Source: Actinomycetes bacterium (GTDB lineage: Bacteria; Actinomycetota; Acidimicrobiia; Acidimicrobiales; RAAP-2). From it: 64,000 bases of DNA. This document shows positions 59,354-64,000 of this stretch, one piece after another (positions within the stretch are counted from its first letter, which is position 1; each line of letters begins with the position of its first letter). The stretch lies in assembly GCA_021798955.1 (NCBI GenBank), contig JAJZBK010000009.1, positions 1 through 64,000 on the forward strand, written 5' to 3'. Below the pieces are notes generated by a model, which saw only the letters and a list, made by a program, of their open reading frames with translations, had not been told where the DNA came from and did no database searches. A program made the translations under genes and the position numbers.

Positions 59354-60913
59354 ATGACACTCCGACGGCGCCTCATCGCCACGATGATCGTCCTGGTGGC
59401 GGCGGGGCTGGTGGCGGTGGACCTGCTCACCTCCAGTGCACTGCGGTCGTACCTCTACGGCCGGGCCGACGACCAGCTCTCGGCGGCGACGGACACCGTG
59501 GTCGACTACCTCCACGCCGCAGCGGCCCACGGTCGACCGGTCACGGCCACGGCGATCAGCCAACGGGTCAGTGCCCAGGTCTACGTCGAGTTGCTCGACG
59601 GGTCGGGTCGGGTCGTCCTGGTCCGACCGTCGGGCACGGGTACGGCGGTCGACCCGGCTCCTCGTCTGCCGGTGCGTCTCCCGGTGCAGCCAACCGCTCG
59701 ACGAGGCACCAGCCGCGGGAGCTACCGGCCCGACTCGTTCGCCATCGACGTCCCTTCCGTGGTGCGCCATGGTGCCGCCTACCGCCTGTTGGCCACTGCG
59801 GTCCCCGGTGGGACACTGGTGGTGGCGTCTCAGCTCACCTCGTTGGACGCCACGTTGTCGTCGCTACGGACCATCGAGATCGGGGTATCGGTCGGCGTCG
59901 TGGTAGCGCTCGGTGCGCTACTGACCGTGCTCGTCCGCCGGGGGCTCAGGCCGCTTGTGACCATGGCCGGGGACGCTGACGCCATCGCCGCCGGCGACCT
60001 GGCTCGACGGGTGTCGCCGACGGACATGACCAGCGAGATCGGCAGGCTCGGTCGAGCCCTGAACGGCATGCTCGACGAGATCGAGGCAGCCTTCGCCCAA
60101 CGCAGCCGCTCCGAAGAGCGACTGCGGCGTTTCGTCGCCGACGCTTCCCACGAGTTGCGCACGCCGCTCACGACCATTCGCGGCTATGCCGAGCTGCTCC
60201 GTCGGGACGCGCTCGAGTCCGAGGAGGCCGCCGAGGTGGCGCTGGTAAGGATCGAGGACGAGGCGGCACGCATGGGCGCGCTGGTCGACGATCTCCTCAC
60301 CCTGGCCCGGCTCGGCGAGGAGCCAGTGCCTGCTCAGGCGACGGTGGTCGATCTTGCCGCCGTAGCGCGTGATGCGGTCGGGGACGCTCGGCTGCTGGAC
60401 CGGTCCCGCCGGGTCGCGCTCCACGGTCCCGACCGGGTCGAGGTCCGGGGCGACGAGGCTCGGGTGGGCAGGATCGTGCACAACCTCGTGCGCAACGCCG
60501 TTACCCACACGCCGCCGGGCACAGCGGTAGACGTCACCGTCGGCGTCGAGGAGCCATGGGGGGTCCTCTCGGTGCGCGACGCCGGGCCAGGGATCCCTCC
60601 GGACCAGGCGACCCGGATCTTCGACCGGTTCTACCGGGGCACGACGGCACGGGGCAGTGGTGGCTCGGGGCTCGGCTTGTTCATCGTGGCGGCGCTCACC
60701 CAAGCCCTCGGCGGGGCCGTCGGCGTCGACAGCACACCGGGAGCGGGGACGACCTTCACCGTCCGCCTGCCCCGTCCACAGGCAGCCGCCTCGGGACCGG
60801 CTCCCGCCGGCACGACGACAGGAACGGCAGCCACGACGTCGGTCTCGGGAGCACCCGAAGCCGAGCCGGCAAGGACGATGGTGACCGACCACACAGGCGT
60901 CACCCCTCGGTGA
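59354..60913 (+). CDS. membrane sensor histidine kinase
   Basis: A 519-residue HK of the EnvZ/HisKA class. Two membrane helices (about 8-30 and 173-195) bracket an extracytoplasmic sensor region of about 140 residues with no recognised fold. A HAMP segment leads to the HisKA box with His266 in DASHELRTPLTTIRGY. The ATPase domain has NLVRNAVTHTPPG (N box), VRDAGPGIPP (G1), FDRFYRG (F) and GSGLGLFIV (G2). A Thr/Ala-rich tail follows residue 475. It pairs with the preceding regulator and overlaps the hydrolase gene by one base (TGATG), so the hydrolase is probably co-expressed. Confidence 0.93.
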   Translation: MTLRRRLIATMIVLVAAGLVAVDLLTSSALRSYLYGRADDQLSAATDTVVDYLHAAAAHGRPVTATAISQRVSAQVYVELLDGSGRVVLVRPSGTGTAVDPAPRLPVRLPVQPTARRGTSRGSYRPDSFAIDVPSVVRHGAAYRLLATAVPGGTLVVASQLTSLDATLSSLRTIEIGVSVGVVVALGALLTVLVRRGLRPLVTMAGDADAIAAGDLARRVSPTDMTSEIGRLGRALNGMLDEIEAAFAQRSRSEERLRRFVADASHELRTPLTTIRGYAELLRRDALESEEAAEVALVRIEDEAARMGALVDDLLTLARLGEEPVPAQATVVDLAAVARDAVGDARLLDRSRRVALHGPDRVEVRGDEARVGRIVHNLVRNAVTHTPPGTAVDVTVGVEEPWGVLSVRDAGPGIPPDQATRIFDRFYRGTTARGSGGSGLGLFIVAALTQALGGAVGVDSTPGAGTTFTVRLPRPQAAASGPAPAGTTTGTAATTSVSGAPEAEPARTMVTDHTGVTPR

Positions 60914-61752
60914 TGGCAGCAGTGACCTCGACTGGTTTGGCCGTGGACGAACGCGGGGCCGGCACGCCGGTCGTGCTGGTCCACGGGCAGCCGGGTTCGG
61001 CGAGGGCGTGGGGGCCTGTCGTCCAGCGGTTGCCTTCCGACCTGCGGGTGCTCGTCCCGGACCGACCCGGCTACGGCCGTACGCTGCGAGCAGCGGCCGG
61101 GCTCGAGGAGAACGCTGCCGTCCTGGCCGACGAGCTGGCCAGGCGCCGCGCCTCGCCGGCCGTCGTCGTGGGGCACAGCTACGGAGGCGGGATCGCCCTG
61201 CTGTTGGCTGCTCGCAGGCCGGACCTGGTGGCGGCCCTCGTCCTCGTCGGCTCGATCGGCGGACGCGGCAGTGTCAACACCCTCGACCACCTGCTCGCCG
61301 TCCCGGGGGCTGGGGAGGCCGCGGCGGCGGCCGGGTTGGTTGCCACCCCGGCCCTGGCCAGGCTGCGAACGCTCGCCGTCGGCCTGCGTGGCAGCCGTCG
61401 GATGCTCGCGGCCCGGCTCGCCTCGACGCTGCCCGACGACGACCTGGCGGTGCCCGGGGGAGAGGTCGCTCGCACGGCCCGCAGCTTCGCCGTCGAGCAG
61501 CGGGCGCTGGTGGTCGAATCCGACCGGCTGGAGCGGGCGATCCCGCAGGTGTTGGCACCGACGACCGTCGTCAGCGGAACGTGGGACACGGTGGTCCCGC
61601 CGAGCGCCCAGGCGGCACTGGCTCGGTCAGTGCCCGGGGCTCGGCTGGTCCGCCTCGAAGGCGTCGGTCACTTCGTCGCCCGCGATGCACCGGACGTCCT
61701 GGCGGCGACCATCGAGGAGGCGGCCCGTTCTGTGACGCGCTGGGTGGACTGA
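60913..61752 (+). CDS. alpha/beta hydrolase
   Basis: A 279-residue alpha/beta-hydrolase-fold protein. HGQPGSARAWGPV is the oxyanion loop, PDRPGYGRT the strand-4 loop, GHSYGGGIAL the nucleophile elbow with its Ser, GTWDTVVP the acid and GVGHFVARDAP the catalytic His. The lid region (about 110-190) is Ala/Arg-rich and gives no substrate clue. ATG 60913 shares a base with the kinase stop. A role in menaquinone synthesis (MenH-like) could be imagined from the neighbouring menF, but menF is on the opposite strand and MenH-specific residues are not evident. Confidence 0.85.
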   Translation: MAAVTSTGLAVDERGAGTPVVLVHGQPGSARAWGPVVQRLPSDLRVLVPDRPGYGRTLRAAAGLEENAAVLADELARRRASPAVVVGHSYGGGIALLLAARRPDLVAALVLVGSIGGRGSVNTLDHLLAVPGAGEAAAAAGLVATPALARLRTLAVGLRGSRRMLAARLASTLPDDDLAVPGGEVARTARSFAVEQRALVVESDRLERAIPQVLAPTTVVSGTWDTVVPPSAQAALARSVPGARLVRLEGVGHFVARDAPDVLAATIEEAARSVTRWVD

Positions 61753-61766
61753 GCCGCCTGGCGGGA

Positions 61767-63134
61767 TCAGGCGGGTGCCGGTGCCGACACGCCCGCGGGA
61801 GCGAGCGCGGCGAGCACCGCCCCCAGCTTGAGCTCGACTTCGGCCCGCTCGGTAGCCGCCACGGAAGCCGCCACCAGGCCGACGCCGGCACAGACCCGGG
61901 CCGTGTCGCCCGTCAGCAGGGCCGAGCGGATGCCGAGCACGAAGACGCCATCGCCGTCGCCGTCGACGTAGCCGACTGGACCGGCATAGGGGCCGCGCGG
62001 CGCTGGTTCAAAGGCCGCGATCCGCTCGAGGGCGGCGGCGCGGGGAGCGCCAGCCACCGCGGGGGTCGGGTGCAACAGCCGGGTGAGCGTGACGACGTCG
62101 GGGGGGTGGTCGCCGGGCATGGCCTGGAGCCGGCCGTGGAGATGCGTTCCCAGGTGGTCGACCGAGCGGAGCCGCACGACTTCGGGACGCTCGGGCACGG
62201 TGAGCGACCGGCACAGCGGACGAAGTGTGCCAGCGATGGCCTCGACCACCAGACGGTGCTCCGTGGCGTCCTTGGGCGAGGCGAGCAGGCCCTCGGGGTC
62301 GTCGCCACGAGCAGCCGTCCCGGCGAGCGGCCAGCTCTCGACCGCCTCGCCACGGCGGGCCACGAGGAGCTCGGGGCTGGCGCCGACGAACCGGCCACCG
62401 GCGGCAGGCAGGACGAAGAGCGTGCAGGTCGGCTCGAGGTCCCGCCAGCGACGCAGCAGGTCGGCCACGTCGGGCACGTGGCCGAAGGCCACGTCGACGT
62501 GGCGGGCGAGGACGACTTTGTCGAGGTCACCCGTCCGGAGGGCAACGAGGGCCTTGTCGACCGCGTCGTCGAAGTGGGCCGGGCCACCGACCACCACGAC
62601 GGTCGATGGTTCGGTGGCCCGGTGCGGTAGCCGGTTGCCCGCAGCGGAGCGCCGAGCCAACCAAGCGTCGACGGACGCGGGGTCAGGGCGCGGTATGGCC
62701 TGAGCCGTCGACGTGTCTGCGGCGGTGGTGACGGTGGCCCAGCGCGTGCCGTCGGCCTCTTCGACGTAGAGGAGCGCCGGCACACGGAGCACCGCCGGAG
62801 CCCGTTCGAAGCCGAGGGCTCCGAAGGCCACGACCGGGTGACCGAAGCGTCCCCGTCCGGCACCGACTGGCGGTGTGCCGACGTCCGCGTGGAGGACCAC
62901 CTGCCGGAGGTGGTCGAGCACGGCGGCGCCGTCCTCGTCCGGTCCGAGGTCGAGGTCGAACGCAGTGCCGATCCCGACCATCCTTCGACCACCGTCGTCG
63001 AAGAGGATCCCGTCTGGCCCGCCGGCCAGGGCGGCGAGGTCCACCTCGGGTGTCGAACGGGGAGCGAGCCACACTCGAACGGCCCGGCGGCCCGGGCCGA
63101 AGGCGAGGCGCCGACGTGGGTCGGTGGCGGTCAC
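61767..63134 (-). CDS. menF: isochorismate synthase
   Basis: A 455-residue chorismate-utilising enzyme making isochorismate for menaquinone (or a siderophore). The C-terminal catalytic domain has DLDKVVLARHVDV, FVGASPELLVARRG, SWPLAGTAARG, SPKDATEHRLVVEAI, LHPTPAVAGAPR and PVGYVDGDGDGVFVLGIRSALL (landmarks GPYAGPVGY and IRSALL), and GVGLVAASVA near the end. GTG 63134 overlaps the menG stop by GTGA; the frame is open further upstream only because it shadows menG. The menG-menF pairing makes menaquinone the likely pathway. The convergent gap to the hydrolase is 14 bases. Confidence 0.93.
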   Translation of the reverse strand: MTATDPRRRLAFGPGRRAVRVWLAPRSTPEVDLAALAGGPDGILFDDGGRRMVGIGTAFDLDLGPDEDGAAVLDHLRQVVLHADVGTPPVGAGRGRFGHPVVAFGALGFERAPAVLRVPALLYVEEADGTRWATVTTAADTSTAQAIPRPDPASVDAWLARRSAAGNRLPHRATEPSTVVVVGGPAHFDDAVDKALVALRTGDLDKVVLARHVDVAFGHVPDVADLLRRWRDLEPTCTLFVLPAAGGRFVGASPELLVARRGEAVESWPLAGTAARGDDPEGLLASPKDATEHRLVVEAIAGTLRPLCRSLTVPERPEVVRLRSVDHLGTHLHGRLQAMPGDHPPDVVTLTRLLHPTPAVAGAPRAAALERIAAFEPAPRGPYAGPVGYVDGDGDGVFVLGIRSALLTGDTARVCAGVGLVAASVAATERAEVELKLGAVLAALAPAGVSAPAPA

Positions 63135-63925
63135 GGCTCCGAGGGCAGCGGCGACGCGCCCGAGGATGGCGTGCCCGGGGCCGAGCTGGTCGTGACGGCC
63201 GAACCGGACCGGGTGGCGGTCACCAGTTGGCTGGCCCCGCCGAGCAGGGCGCGTCGGTTGACGCCGGAGAAGCCTGCCCGTACGAGGAGGGTCCGAAGGC
63301 GGTCCTCGTCGGGGAGATAGGCCACCGAGCGCGGCAGGTACCGATAGGCCTCGGCGTCGGAGAGCAGGGCGCCGATGACCGGGACGGCGCGCGTGAACCA
63401 CAACCGATGGCCCAGCCGAAGCGGGGCCCAGGTCGGTTCTGACACCTCGAGCAGGCTGAGGCGACCGGACGGTTGGAGGACGCGGGCGAGCTCGGCCAGC
63501 ACCGCTTCGAGGTCGGTCACGTTGCGGAGCGCGTACCCGCACGTGACGCCGGCGACCGACCCGGTGGCAACCGGCAGCCGGGCAGCGTCGGCCTGCACCA
63601 GCGGCTCCCCGCTGGTGTTGGCTGCCAACATCCCCCACGACAGGTCGACGCCGACGGGTGCCATGCCCTGGTGCGCCAGCTCGCGGAGGAAGTCCCCGGT
63701 GCCGCAGGCGACGTCGAGGACGGTCGAGCCGGCCGGTAGGCCCAGGGAGCGACACGCTCGTCGACGCCAGCGCACGTCGAGCCCGAAGGTCATCACCCGG
63801 TTGACCAAGTCGTACCGAGGGGCGATGGTGTCGAACATCGAACGGACGAGCGCCGTCTTGTCGGCTCCGGTGGGCAACGGCGGGTCGGATGGACCTCGCC
63901 CGGCTGCCGGGACGGCCCGGCTCAC
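63131..63925 (-). CDS. menG: demethylmenaquinone methyltransferase (UbiE/MenG)
   Basis: A 264-residue SAM-dependent methyltransferase performing the last step of menaquinone synthesis. MFDTIAPRYDLVNRVMTFGLDVRWRR is the UbiE N-terminal signature (landmarks FDTIAPRYD and N..M.FG.D..WR), VLDVACGTGDFL binds SAM, YALRNVTDLEAVLAELARVL and GRLSLLEVSEPT follow, and YRYLPRSVAYLPD is the C-terminal signature. A 25-residue Ser/Thr/Pro tail is added. The GTG at 63925 overlaps the stop of a partial upstream frame. Confidence 0.94.
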   Translation of the reverse strand: MSRAVPAAGRGPSDPPLPTGADKTALVRSMFDTIAPRYDLVNRVMTFGLDVRWRRRACRSLGLPAGSTVLDVACGTGDFLRELAHQGMAPVGVDLSWGMLAANTSGEPLVQADAARLPVATGSVAGVTCGYALRNVTDLEAVLAELARVLQPSGRLSLLEVSEPTWAPLRLGHRLWFTRAVPVIGALLSDAEAYRYLPRSVAYLPDEDRLRTLLVRAGFSGVNRRALLGGASQLVTATRSGSAVTTSSAPGTPSSGASPLPSEP

Positions 63926-64000
63926 GAGTGCGCTCGCGTCGAACCGGCGGGCACGCGATGGTCGCGGTGCTCCGCGGGGTGCTCCTGCTCGATGTGCGCC
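63922..64000 (-). CDS. possible 3' end of an upstream gene, cut by the window edge
   Basis: On the minus strand an open frame enters at 64000 and stops at a TGA (63924-63922) that overlaps the menG GTG start, the junction style used throughout the window. The 25 visible residues are hydrophilic (HIEQEHPAEHRDHRVP region) and match nothing I know. It would head the menG-menF operon. Confidence 0.4.
   Translation of the reverse strand, partial: AHIEQEHPAEHRDHRVPAGSTRAHS

Noticed and set aside
61767-63755. 662-residue form of MenF
   Set aside because: The extra N-terminal part is the menG gene read in another frame; the GTGA overlap at 63134 gives a normal-length enzyme.
1-64000. tRNA or rRNA genes
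   Set aside because: Scanning the gaps for T-arm GGTTCGA-type sequence with flanking acceptor stems and for rRNA-like blocks gave nothing; matches to GTTCGA lie inside coding genes.

Overview
The window is very GC-rich and reads as one stretch of actinobacterial chromosome. Gene content points to the class Acidimicrobiia or a close relative. The markers are coenzyme F420 enzymes (a luciferase-like oxidoreductase and an F420H2:NADP+ oxidoreductase), the mycothiol ligase MshC, a phosphatidylinositol mannoside (PIM) gene set, an InhA-like enoyl reductase, menaquinone genes, and a secreted sedolisin whose C-terminal 42-residue repeats are of a type I associate with Acidimicrobiia. The assignment is inference from content; no rRNA or tRNA gene was found. 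Coding density is high, no gene-free stretch exceeds 300 bases, and many junctions are 4-base ATGA or GTGA overlaps.

Left part (1-12.3 kb), mixed genes: an F420-dependent oxidoreductase; a two-gene operon of an M15-like metallopeptidase and a class B asparagine synthetase; a DUF2510 membrane protein with a tandem-repeat linker; peptidase E; an aldehyde dehydrogenase; a lone CobL; two glycosyltransferases followed by an overlapping 49-residue zinc-ribbon protein; and FabI.

Middle part (12.4-42.6 kb), housekeeping: npdG, then mshC-thrS-HIT, the PIM genes pgsA-patA-[PAS/GGDEF]-pimA, a degenerate M48 protein, a divergent marR/yceI pair, pdxST, yebC, ruvCAB, queA-tgt, yajC-secD-secF, relA, hisS, aspS and rarA. 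As I recall it, this order closely follows the Mycobacterium tuberculosis Rv2614c-Rv2552c region, so departures stand out: mshC fused into the thrS operon, a diguanylate cyclase between patA and pimA, and an M48 pseudo-protease after pimA.

Right part (42.6-64 kb): a sedolisin, DUF948 and DUF6167-like proteins, alaS-ruvX-mltG-aroE, a RodA/FtsW protein with a bifunctional nuclease, a second convergent SEDS protein, a UPF0104-type flippase-like protein, an AI-2E family transporter, polyprenol-phosphate mannose synthase, a two-component system, an alpha/beta hydrolase, and the menG-menF pair.

Two patterns run through the window. First, many genes without a Shine-Dalgarno sequence carry a TANNNT box exactly 6-7 bases before the start codon, the signature of leaderless transcripts. 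Second, tails and linkers of otherwise ordinary proteins repeatedly hold in-frame tandem repeats (15, 18, 30 and 126 bp units). The best candidates for new biology are the c-di-GMP cyclase inside the PIM operon, the M48 pseudo-protease beside it, the AsnB/M15-like pair, and the glycosyltransferase-linked zinc-ribbon microprotein.
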